Assembly: GCA_910574455.1 (NCBI GenBank)
Contig: CAJSYZ010000005.1
Coordinates: 3,782,001 to 3,846,000, forward strand
DNA length: 64,000 nt
Direction of reading: 5' to 3'
DNA from: Trichaptum fuscoviolaceum
Taxonomy: Eukaryota > Basidiomycota > Agaricomycetes > Hymenochaetales > Trichaptaceae
The position numbers were made by a program, and so were the translations under genes. Below, in pieces: positions 40,518 through 49,804 of this stretch (the stretch's first letter is position 1; each line of letters opens with the position of its first letter). The notes below the pieces were generated by a model. The model did no database searches, was not told the DNA's origin, and worked only from the letters and a program-made list of their open reading frames with translations.

Positions 40518-41451
40518 AGTACTAATGGATAGAGGTTCGATGTGAGGGCGGGTGTAAGAGAGATATGGTTTCGGTGGGATAGGTGGAAGTATGGATGCTT
40601 GACGTGAGGGAGTAGGAGTTTCTGGAGCAATGGAGCTGCCTGATTGAGAGGATCGTCTGGAGGATCGTCTGAAGAGGGTTTGATCAAGAGATCCGTGAGT
40701 GGGTGAGTTTGAACGAGATCGATGGGAGTTGCTGGGTTGAGGGTCGGAAGTGGAAGTTGGTTGGGGTTCTTGGTGGTTGTGGTAGTAGGTCGGGGTGTCG
40801 GCGGTAGTACTCTTCTCTAAGCTCTTTCCAATTTGGAGTGTGACCTTCGTATATTTCTCGTAGCTCTGGGCCGAGTGTATGAGCTACTACCCAAGAATCA
40901 GCAGTTGGGTTGTAGATCCAAGGGGTTTCGGTAGGTTCTCCGTTGGCGTCGGGAAGATGGAAGTATTGTGTTTCTTCGTTGAAGATAAGAGTGGTTGGGA
41001 ACGGTGGTAGTGGGGGTTGAATGTGTTTGAACTCTCCTGCTAGACTTCGACGAGCAAGGTCTTCCCAGTTGGGGGTATGAGTGATGAAGTTTTGTCGAGC
41101 TTCTTCAGCAGAGTTGGCTTCGATTGGGGTCCACCGTTGTAGTAGTTGATTGTATGACCACGATCGATAAGTTTTGTTACCAATTCTATAGTAGAAGAAG
41201 TTCTTTTCGGTGTCAAAGAAGAGTCGATTGTGTGGTGGTGGAGCGTCTGGATACTGAGGAACAGTAGTCTGTGTAGGTATTGGTTCTTCAGTGGTTTTCG
41301 AAGTAGTTTCTTTGTTAGTTTTGCCTGTTGTAGTAGATGAGGCTGTGTTTCGAGCCGTCTGTTTGCCTTTGTTCGCCGTGGTGATTAATCGGTTCCGGAT
41401 TGATATCCGTAACTGTCTGAATCGTAGTTTGTAAGGGTGTAGTCCGTAACA
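40518..41451 (-). pseudogene. C3 pre-gag frame c, frameshifted
   Basis: Same segment as 25108-26043, but two bases are missing near 40771, which separates most of the extension from gag. Confidence 0.6.
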
Positions 41452-42026
41452 CTAGCAATGTGAGGTGAATCTTCCGGGGGGTCAATCGGTGGTGCAAGAT
41501 AGTTATGAACTATGTTTTGCGGAGTGGGTTGGTGGTGTTGACAACTACACTGATAGATGTAGTGGTTGACGTCTTCGCTGATACTATTCCAACAGAAGTG
41601 TCGGTTTACAAAGCGAGCAGTTTCAGCTTCAGTGCGATGAAGTTGTTCTCCGTGGTTGTCAAAGTGGACGTAGTTTATAAAGAATCGGCGTAGGTGAGTT
41701 TCTCGAGGGATGAATAATCGGGTATGGTTCCAGAGGAGTCCGTATTTGAAGATCCAAGGTTGGTGGTTGTCGCGTGAGTACTGCAGGTATCCAACTGTTT
41801 GGGTGTAATTGTAATACCGGTCGTCGAGTATAGTTCGGATTTGGTTTAGGATGTCGTCGAACTCTTCGGCAAAAGCGAGGAATCGGTTTCGGATGAGGTC
41901 TCTGGTTGAGTAGATGGGATCGTCAAGGGCTGGAAGTGATAGGGTGTCCGCCACGATTGTGGTAGTGTGTAGTGTATGCGTAGAAGTCGGCAATCGTCTC
42001 CACAGATATGAACTAGTCGGATTCGA
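41385..42026 (-). CDS. C3 pre-gag frame b (H2C2-like domain)
   Basis: Intact copy, identical to C1 and C2. Confidence 0.6.
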   Translation of the reverse strand, partial: SNPTSSYLWRRLPTSTHTLHTTTIVADTLSLPALDDPIYSTRDLIRNRFLAFAEEFDDILNQIRTILDDRYYNYTQTVGYLQYSRDNHQPWIFKYGLLWNHTRLFIPRETHLRRFFINYVHFDNHGEQLHRTEAETARFVNRHFCWNSISEDVNHYIYQCSCQHHQPTPQNIVHNYLAPPIDPPEDSPHIASVTDYTLTNYDSDSYGYQSGTD

Positions 42027-42486
42027 TCAGGGAGAAACTCTTCTAGATAGAAGAATGCGTTGGGGTTGGTGTGGTAGATGAAGAAGATAGAGTCGGGTTG
42101 GACGATTAGACTGGCAAGTTTTTGTGATGGACCAAACTGTATCGTCACAATACTTTGTGAAGCTGTATGTGTCGAATTGATAACAGTTGGCTACGGAGTA
42201 TTGGACTTGGTATATGTGTCTTCCTGCGTTGTCGAGTTGGTTGGTGTCGGTGTGGGTAAGAAGCAAAGCGTTTTGTGGGATAGAGGGTGCCGTGATGGAT
42301 AGATGTTATGACGTAAAGTGAAGTGGTTTTCTGTTTGACCTTTGTTTAGTCTTGAGGGTCGTCAAGCGATAACGTTATGAGATGATCGACGGTGGGGCAG
42401 TGTTTGTGATGCTTTGTTCGATGTTAACAGATGAACTGTTCTTCGATTTCTGGATCGGTCTCCCTTCGATTTCTGGATCGGTCTCC
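42027..42486 (-). other. C3 pre-gag frame a (broken) and leader start
   Basis: One extra base near 42116 splits the ATG-less frame that is continuous in C1 and C2. The leader with the GAAGGGAGACCGATCC duplication follows near 42440-42490. Confidence 0.5.
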
Positions 42487-42901
42487 CTTCGCTATTACCA
42501 AGCGGCACGTCTGCGAGTTATGCTCGTTGTCCAATGGGCGTCCCAAAGACTAGGCTAGCAGCTTTATGCCTTCTTTGCAGGTACTGAGTCCTCTTCCTGT
42601 GTGCACAGCTACGGTCCCGTTTGGTATGACAGAAGTTGGTTCCTTTGTAACGCTACTGTCCGGGGTTTAATCAACCAATGAGTTGGAGCGGTTTTCTTAA
42701 TCTTCGGATCGCGACTCTCGAAGTTTTCCTTGGCCTCCCTCTTGCAATCGATGAGCACCTTGCTACACTGAAGGGATTACCTCGAGCGGATGTTCTTCTG
42801 GACTAGATGGGTTTACAACTGGTTAGTAGTAAGTGGAGCTATGGCTCAACACCTTAGTCGTAAAGACGGATGTCTTCGACGGTAGATAAGTTCGATCTAA
42901 T

Positions 42902-43369
42902 TGTTACGTCTCAACTTACGGTCTCGTATAGTTGGGGAACGCAACGTTAAGTTGCTCAGTGATAGCGGAGCTAGGGCTCGACACTAAGTGTTGTATGGAC
43001 AAAGGCCTACGATGTAGAGTAGAGAGAAAGCAGATGTATAGCAGAGACTAGAGACGGGGGGTTTGACAAAGGAGATCGAACTTAGAGTTCGATCATGCTA
43101 AGTACAGGGGTTTATATACTGTAGCTGCGGAGCAAGGGTACATCGGAAGATGAGTAAGAAGAGAACAATAAGAGAGTAGACGATAGGCTACTAATAATAG
43201 TGTGAGAGCGATGGGCAAAGGGTTAGGGCAAAGGGTACATGTGTAACATCGGGATTGGCTGAGGGTTGAGGGTTACATCGGAGGATGACTGAGCAGAACA
43301 AGAATAGAAACAAATAGGGCGAAGGGTTCGGAGTAATGGGGGCCGCTGACATAGTAAGAAAACGTAACA
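42902..43369 (-). repeat. C3 5' LTR
   Basis: 468 bp, followed on the right by the CTCCG duplication. The primer-binding site lies 3 nt inside on the minus strand (42887-42898). Confidence 0.96.
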
Positions 43370-43502
43370 CTCCGGGCGCAGGAACAGGCGGTGTAGCATT
43401 CTGCATCGTACGGGCGTTCGAGCGAAGCGAGCGTCGGCAGAATGGTTCGAACGGTACGAGTTTTTTCGCGCGAGGTAGTGAGAAAAAAGACTTTTGGCCT
43501 AA
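43370..43502 (-). mobile_element. Element A piece: leader, primer site and gag start
   Basis: On the minus strand, the A leader begins directly after the 5' LTR with TT and then AGGCCAAAAGT (43490-43500). That is the complement of ACTTTTGGCCT in its own LTR (coding strand, 43675-43685). The gag ATG is at 43406 (MQNATPPVPAPG), and the frame is then cut by C3. Confidence 0.88.
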
Positions 43503-44072
43503 TGTTACGACACAGAGTGGATCTATGCGTTCTCAGGACCTCGGACAACGTAAATCGGACAATCAGCGGCTATGCAAAGCGGTTCCACACTCTGGGAAGC
43601 ACTTGACAAGTCAATTAAGCTATTCTACACATCAGAAGCACAAATATAACGTCACCTGGGAAGCACTTGACAAGAGGCCAAAAGTGGAGTGCTTCTCAGG
43701 CGGACGGGCGCTTTTGGCAAGCGTATACAGTTCCTCCAAGCCACCGTCCGTACGGACCCGTGGTCCGATCCGAATTTGAAATACAAATAGAAAGATGAAT
43801 AAGCATCGCTGGCGCGCCGGGTTTGAACCCAAGAGCACCAAAAAGTGTCCGTTAGTGAATAGAATGAAAAGAAACAATAATCCCGTGTGCAGACAGATGC
43901 AAAGGTGTACGCGCCGTACGGGCTTTGTACCGAGCGCGTACCGCTGACCGTACGAGACCGTACGAGTGTCTCGTACGATGTCAGGAATCGAAAGTAAATA
44001 AAAACATCAGTAAATCATTAGTAAACGGAAAATAAAAGAAAACAATAAGTAAATCCGTGGCGATTCCTGACA
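43503..44072 (-). repeat. Element A 5' LTR
   Basis: The 570-bp LTR reads TGTTACGACA...ATTCCTGACA on the plus strand, so the coding-strand termini are TGTCAGGAAT and TCGTAACA. It contains the self-primer complement at 43675-43685 inside a stem GAAGCACT/AGTGCTTC. An inverted pair TGTCAGGAATC (43979-43989)/GATTCCTGACA (44062-44072) lies in the outer 94 bp. The matching 3' LTR is missing, so the boundary at 44072 rests on the TG..CA ends and on the primer site at the other side. The sequence is very rich in GTACG. Confidence 0.85.
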
Positions 44073-44719
44073 GGATGAATCGGTCTTGGTTGGGCCAAAT
44101 GGCACAAACAGAGGTGGGAGGGGTACGCCCTTAGTGGCAAAGAAGGTGGAGAAGGCGTCTGTGGCTTTGGCAGTGCCCTCCTGTGCTACGGGGTTGTCAT
44201 CCTGCACATCCATAAGTGTTGCCAGTACTTCATAGGTGCACGCATATATTTCATCTATGATTGTGGCATTCATTATCATTCGATCGTGGTAGGCTAGGCT
44301 GGGGTTGTGTGCGGGCTCCAGCATCTTGGTTAGGATGTCCTGGATGATGGTCATGCCATGTATCAAGGCGACCTCATGAATTGGCACTGGTTCATTGGAC
44401 GGTGCAGGGTGTCCCGGAATGGGGGACAAGAAGTCGGCGGTGCGCTTCTCAACTGCGCGCGGTGTGGGTGGTGTATCCAACATCGCGGCATCAGAACCTC
44501 CTTGAGATGGTGAGGAAGGTGGCAGGGATTCAGTCTCCCTGGTTCTGAGCTGAATTGGTGAGCTCAGGACTGAGGGGGTAGGTGTGGTTGTTGGTGCTGT
44601 TGCCGGGGCAACAACGGTGACAAGAGGTGGTTAGCCACTGCTAGCCGCAGCTTGAGAGGCTGAGGACCGCCCTGGTTTGGCGGGGATGTTTGGTTTCTTA
44701 GATGTGTGCTGGTCAGACA
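44073..44719 (-). pseudogene. Unidentified ORF fragment interrupted by element A
   Basis: A minus-strand frame starts MSDQHTSKKPNIPAKPGRSS at 44719, has one in-frame TAA after 33 codons, and continues through a Pro/Thr/Ser-rich part. It then enters an ordered segment (ALIHGMTIIQDILTKMLEP; IIDEIYACTYEVLATLMD) and runs into the element A LTR at 44072. A low-complexity N-terminus followed by a helical region is typical of a first ORF (gag-like) of a retroelement, but no hallmark motif is present. I do not recognise it. It is probably a relic that served as the landing site of element A. Confidence 0.5.
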
Positions 44720-44785
44720 TACCTGACTGATGGGAGCTGGGGCTCGACCAAATTGGGAAGGTAGTGGTTAGAGGTCAAGAAGGAT

Positions 44786-44960
44786 GATCTGCTTACTTGA
44801 TGTTCAAAGCAGTGAAGAGTCCTAGCTGGCCTTGAGAACCCTGCTACACGCCTTGGATAGATTTTTGCATGTTCCCCGCCTAGATTCCCACATTTGTTTC
44901 CCATTGTGAAATCCAGTTCTCCGAAACTGTTACCCGCCATATTTCCCAACAGTCGTAACA
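44786..44960 (+). repeat. LTR fragment related to element B, inverted
   Basis: The reverse complement of this stretch begins TGTTACGACTGTTGGGAA. It follows element B's LTR outer 200 bp with moderate divergence, including a long match around CTCAAGGCCAGCTAGGACTC and CTTCACTGCTTTGAAC. It is in the orientation opposite to element B. The inner part of the LTR is not present, so it is a truncated solo LTR or relic. Confidence 0.75.
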
Positions 44961-45591
44961 GTAAGGCAATAGATGCAGGACAGGTTCATTGTTGGATGGA
45001 TCAAGACTCCCAACTTGTGCAAGCATGAGTCTGGCTGGCAATGACTAGGTAGCGAGTTTGTCAATTAGCTTCCTCCTCGACTTTGTGTTTGCACCACACT
45101 TGTCCGGTGTCCAGAACAAAACAACGGGCTCTGAAGCAAAATCAAGTTGCACTGCAATTTAGGGGAGGTAAAATTATGCAGGTATCCCACGGCACTGGCA
45201 GCTTAGGGGAGGTGCGAATTTGCAGGAATGCAGGAATCCCACGGCAATTTAGGGGATACAGTGCCCTTTAGTACTCGGGCAAATGTTAGAATTCAGTATA
45301 TATGACACAGATGACTGATTTACAAGTCCAGGGGAACTGTCATTCAGCTTCAACTACATATTACTGTAATAACAAGATTGCATATAAAGCTCGTCCACAG
45401 CAGAACTTCAGAGAATATGGTGAAGGCAAAAGGCGGATGCGGATGCGGAGGCCGAGAGCGCAGGCAGAGCATTGCGTCAGTTGAACTCAGTTCATTCCCG
45501 GGAGCCGTGATGAAGGACCGCAGTCGCGCAGCATCAAAAGATGGGATGTTAAAGACTGCTGTGTCTCCCCGTTCTCCTCCTGCAGGACATC
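44961..45591. other. Intergenic with imperfect tandem repeat
   Basis: No gene is recognised upstream of the FAS1 gene. An imperfect tandem repeat at about 45154-45260 repeats the core TTAGGGGAGGT...GCAGG...ATCCCACGGCA twice plus a partial third unit. The FAS1 promoter should lie in the right part; TATATATGACAC near 45297 is the only TATA-like run noticed. Confidence 0.5.
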
Positions 45592-48294
45592 ATGCGTGCC
45601 AGCGTTTTGCTAGCCGTCGCGTTCGCCTGCGCGGGCTCTGTGTTCGCTCGGCGAGGCCACCTTCATGACGACTACGCATTCTATGCCCAAGGAGACGATG
45701 TTCCATATACAGCCCAGTGGGAACTCAATCCCGAATACCCGCAGCATGTCGAGAATAGGCCTCCAGGTCCACCGTCGAAGAAGCCTGGTCACGGACTTCC
45801 TCACTTCCCTGGCAAGCCGAAGGAGCCAAATGGAACAGCCTATACTGTTCTTAGCGAGTCACCCTTGTATGTTATCATTTCGAACCTATGTGTCATGTTT
45901 GTCTGATGTCTCGTCAGCTTTTCGCGCTTCTTCAAAGCTGTAAACTTTAGTGACGAAATCGTCTCTCTTTTAAACGACTCGGCGAAGAGGTTTGTTTCCT
46001 CTCCTTAGTCGATGGATGTGATGCTAATTACTGGCGGGGAACCGTAGCGTGACACTGTTTGCACTCCCGAATCATGCGATCCCAAAGCCGCCTCCTCACC
46101 GAAAGAAGATTGACGACCTTAATATTGCAGACTGGCTTTCGTCCGACCTTGAACTACCAGAACTCATCGCACATGTTGAAGCTCTCGACGCAGCCACTCA
46201 TAAACCATCGAAGGAGCACCTTAAGAAGATTATCACCGCTGTCCTTTCTTACCACATTCTACCAGAGAAATATACATTCAAAGATTTGACGGCGAATGTT
46301 ACCCATGAAACGCATCTGTCTAATGTCTTCGGTGGATTGAATGATGAACCGTTGAGACTGCGCGTCGGCCGGTCGTTCCCTATTGGACTCACAATCAACG
46401 CTTACTCCCGCGTAACTGGGCTTCCTGTCCCTGCAACCAATGGTTCGTGTCGCGAGCATCATTCAAGCCCAAATCCCGACACTTAATCCTGCGTTATTTA
46501 GGGATTATCTATGGAGTCAATCATCCCCTTCTTCCACCTCCGTCGGCTTTCCAAGAGTTTTTCCTTCTTCAGCGAGGCTTCTCAACCTTGGTAAGCATCT
46601 TCTGATACCGCGCGCTGCGGACTGCGATAAGCTCTGCTAACCTTGGTCACATCAATGTAGACTTCGGCACTTCAGCGAACAGGATTGACGAATCTGGTCG
46701 ATTACAGACTCGTTCGTGATGTTGAAACGAAACAAGTCTCTACAGAAGGTGCCCCTGTAGTCACAGTTTTTGCACCGAGTAACGCTGCATTTGAAAAGCT
46801 TCCTCTGAAATTGAAGTTCTTCCTATTCTCACCATTCGGAGAAAATGTTTTGAAGAAGATTCTCCAGTACCACATCGTCCCGACAACTGTCATCCACTCT
46901 GGTGCGTTAAATTTTCTTCTTGTTTCTTCTTGTTCATCCAATTGTTAAGCAACATACCTCGTCTAGATTGGCTGTTGAATACGACGTCTGACTCTTCCGT
47001 TGGCGAGTTCAATATCGCTAACTTGGACCCATCATGTATGCAAGAGTTTGTTGACTTCAGCGGGATGTATGAGGCTCATCATGAGGATGAACAATGGTCT
47101 TCTGGAGCTGCAAGACTTACTGAGGCGACAAAGCGAGACTACACCCGAGGAAGGCATGCTAGCCGCAAGAGGACCTCATGCTCTCGAACTCATGAAGTTC
47201 GTCAATGTCCGACAGAGTATTACAACTCCGGGTCTTACTGGCAGGAGAGCACACCATCACCTCCAGAGTATGTGGGCTATAATGGTTACAATGCCGATCC
47301 CTATTATAACTCTTACTATTCATACAACCATGCTCCTAACAACGTGCGACCGCCACCGCCTCAATTCCAACATTCCTCTCCGCCACCTCGTCACTGTTCT
47401 AGCTCTCCCCCTCCCTCTCATTTCCATGGACCTCCTCCGCCCTATTTCCATGGACCGCCCCCACCGCATTTCTATGGACATCCTCCGCCTTACTTTTACG
47501 GACCTCTTCCACCCCCACACCATTTCTACGGACCCCATCCACCCCCACTCTTCCACGGCCCGTTTCCACCTCCACATTTCCCTTTTAATTGTGAATCGCA
47601 TCATGCGTGCCCTTCGTTTGGCGGACCTCATCATTCGCCTCCTCATGAGTCAGGGGGCCCGCCTCCTCGTGGTGCTCATTGTCCTCCGCCACCGCCGCCC
47701 CCATTCTACAGCGAAGGGCATAGGGAGGCAGGGCCTCATTCTCCGCCTCTCCACTCGGCTCCCCATGATTTCTGCGCTCCGCCGTACCCTCAACCCTCGA
47801 CCTTTGAACATGAAGACCCTCACGTTCGTCATCCTGCCCCTCCAAACTTCCCTGGTGGTGGAGACCCGCATCGTTCACCGCCTCCAGCTAGCCCCAGAGA
47901 GAAGCCGAGGCTACCACGCTTCCCAAAGGTTGAGTTCGCCGCGAACTACACGGTCTCGACAGCACTTCCGGGAAAGACCCTAAACGTGCTCGTAGTGAAA
48001 TTCCCTATCATTCCGCCTGGGCACAACGGCGAACTCGCCCACATCACAAAGGTGGTCGTGAATGGCCAGATTGTCAAGTTCAACGACGGTGTTGCGCTCA
48101 ATGGTGCTATTCATGCCGTCGATAAGCTCGTTAGCCCCCGCCGGAAGACTCCACTTGGTGCGCCTCACCGAGGCCCACCCGGAGCGGAGGAAACATACGG
48201 TGCTTTCGTGGAAGAAGATTTCATGGAAGAAGAAGAAGTTGATGATTGGGAGGACTGGGAGGATTGGCTTCTTGAGTGGGCTGGCCAAGCTTAA
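45592..48294 (+). CDS. Secreted FAS1 (fasciclin) domain protein with Pro/His-rich insertion
   Basis: Six exons were placed by eye: 45592-45866, 45918-45989, 46048-46442, 46502-46590, 46661-46901 and 46967-48294. They total 2400 nt, for 799 residues. The N-terminus MRASVLLAVAFACAGSVFA is a signal peptide. A first FAS1 domain (VTLFALPNHAIP, AVLSYHILPEKYT) spans about residues 117-280. A second starts VVTVFAPSNAAF, ILQYHIVP and ends with NYTVSTALPGKTL ... VVVNGQIVKF ... NGAIHAVDKL. About 320 residues rich in Pro, His, Tyr and Gly interrupt the second domain, with repeated units like PPPHFYG. The tail is acidic. FAS1 domains mediate adhesion at the cell surface or wall. There is no clear GPI signal. 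Introns are 51-70 nt and all begin GT and end AG. Confidence 0.87.
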
Positions 48295-48563
48295 AGGAGT
48301 TTTGCTTGTACACCTCAAGGTAGGTTGGTGTGAAGCTATCGCCGAGTTTTTTTAGTTGTGAATATGTACAATATAATCGATCTGCGTTCGGGAGAGATTA
48401 TTTACTGTCATTCCCTATGTGTTTGTTACGAAATGTGAAGAAAATGTTGAGTATAAAAGTATATTAAGGGAGTTCAAACTAAGCGTATTGCGGCAATTGC
48501 CGTAAGTCGTATGTCTGCGTACATTTATCGGAAAGACCATTGACCTCTTCACCGACTTCAACG
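48295..48563. other. Short intergenic region, FAS1 to Vps3844-like gene
   Basis: 269 nt without a coding frame; it must hold the FAS1 3' end and the promoter of the next gene, which is on the same strand. Confidence 0.5.
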
Positions 48564-49804
48564 ATGACGAGCATAAAAGTATGGCTGCTATTACTGCTCA
48601 TTGAACTCTCGCTTGCGATTCGTGTCTATGTTCACCCTGCGCCAGCCAATGTTGTGCGGCTACCTCCTGTCCTCTCACCTACGCAAGCACGCGCAGTAGT
48701 TTCACTACAGCTGGGGTTGGACGTGTTCGACCCTCTCGAAGAAGTAGACAACAAAGTAATGAATCTATTCTCTGGCGGCTCGTTTGTTGGGAAGGGTTCT
48801 CGGAACGTGCTGTTGTTAACGGTCGGAGAGGATGTCTCGCGAGGTGAGTGTGATATTTAACTAATATATGAGATACAATCTTGAATTTACACAATTTAGA
48901 AATTATTCCTGCGAGTCTCAAATCGTCTTTCTCCGTCTCGAATCCTCCTTCAGCAGCTTCAGAGGCTAGCTTAGTCGTCTCCTCGTACCTGCAGCGGGCG
49001 TCACACGTCTACACCAACATATTTTCCGCCACATCCCCGCATCCTGTGCAACCCGTGCCTCGAGTCCTCGATACCTTCTCTACGAGTCCTTCTTCGGTGA
49101 CTGAAGAGTTTCTCTCCGAGACAGCTCAGCTAGTCTCTATGATCGAAGAAGGGGAGGATGGTTCATTTGGTGCATTCGAACTTAAAGGCTTGTCTGCCAT
49201 TGCAGCTGAGTACGGTCGTCACAGCGAGCAATTCAAACTTGCTGTCGAGACTTCACGCGCCCTCTTCGAGTCAGCGATGGCACACCCAAAGTTGTCTTTC
49301 GTCGTTCTCACCTATCCTACAACCCAATTGCACACGAAGCGACAACAAGTACTTCAACCTCCGCAGTCGCCACTGCCACCACCTTCACCATCACCGCAGC
49401 TTCCTATCGGCGGCGTCTCGACCTGCCATGTATCTGCCGATGCGTGCTCGAACGCTACAGAGACGTGCTCCGGACATGGTGCTTGCGTCCAAGCGAGCAA
49501 AGCTGGGAAGACTTGCTTCGTGTGTTCGTGCAACATAACGCATGATGCGTCCGGGAGGAGGGATTATTGGGCGGGAGACTCTTGCCAGAAGAGAGATATT
49601 AGCGCGTATGTCCTAAGGATTTTTATTCGCTGTTCGTCTTTGTTTACTTACAGCGCTCGTAGACCTTTCACACTCATCACTGGTACCGTAATCGCCGTTC
49701 TTCTCATTGTCATCGGCTCCGTCTCCTTATTGTACAGCATTGGGGACCAGCAACTTCCGAATTTACTGACTGCGGGTGCGTCGGGCCACTTCAAGCGTGA
49801 TTAA
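48564..49804 (+). CDS. Vps3844/DUF3844-like ER-vacuole type I membrane protein
   Basis: Exons: 48564-48843, 48900-49605 and 49654-49804, for 378 residues. ATG 48564 gives a clean signal peptide (MTSIKVWLLLLLIELSLAI). The lumenal part is followed by a Pro-rich stretch and a Cys-rich EGF-like module, CHVSADACSNATETCSGHGA ... CFVCSC ... WAGDSCQKRDIS. A single TM helix (LITGTVIAVLLIVIGSVSLL) and a short tail with LPNLLTAG complete it. Cys-rich module plus TM is the signature of the fungal DUF3844 (Vps3844) C-terminal domain, found in proteins linked to vacuolar sorting and V-ATPase assembly. The last intron is 48 nt, a multiple of three without a stop, so its retention would add 16 residues just before the TM. 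Confidence 0.82.

Larger units (their letters stand above)
33671..43369 (-). mobile_element. Element C copy 3 (C3), 9699 bp, inverted
   Basis: This copy is in the opposite orientation to C1 and C2 and is flanked by CTCCG at 33666-33670 and 43370-43374. Relative to the other copies it lacks a base near 36944 (pol), lacks one near 35113 (ORF4), lacks two near 40771 (pre-gag frame c), and has one extra near 42116 (frame a). Gag, frame b and ORF3 are intact. Confidence 0.96.

Noticed and set aside
43805..43835. T-arm-like GGGTTTGAACCC in element A's LTR, suggesting a tRNA gene
   Set aside because: No matching acceptor stem, D-arm or anticodon arm could be found on either strand; at most a B-box-like sequence.
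48540..48563. Earlier start of the Vps3844-like gene at 48540
   Set aside because: That codon is TTG; ATG 48564 gives a proper signal peptide.
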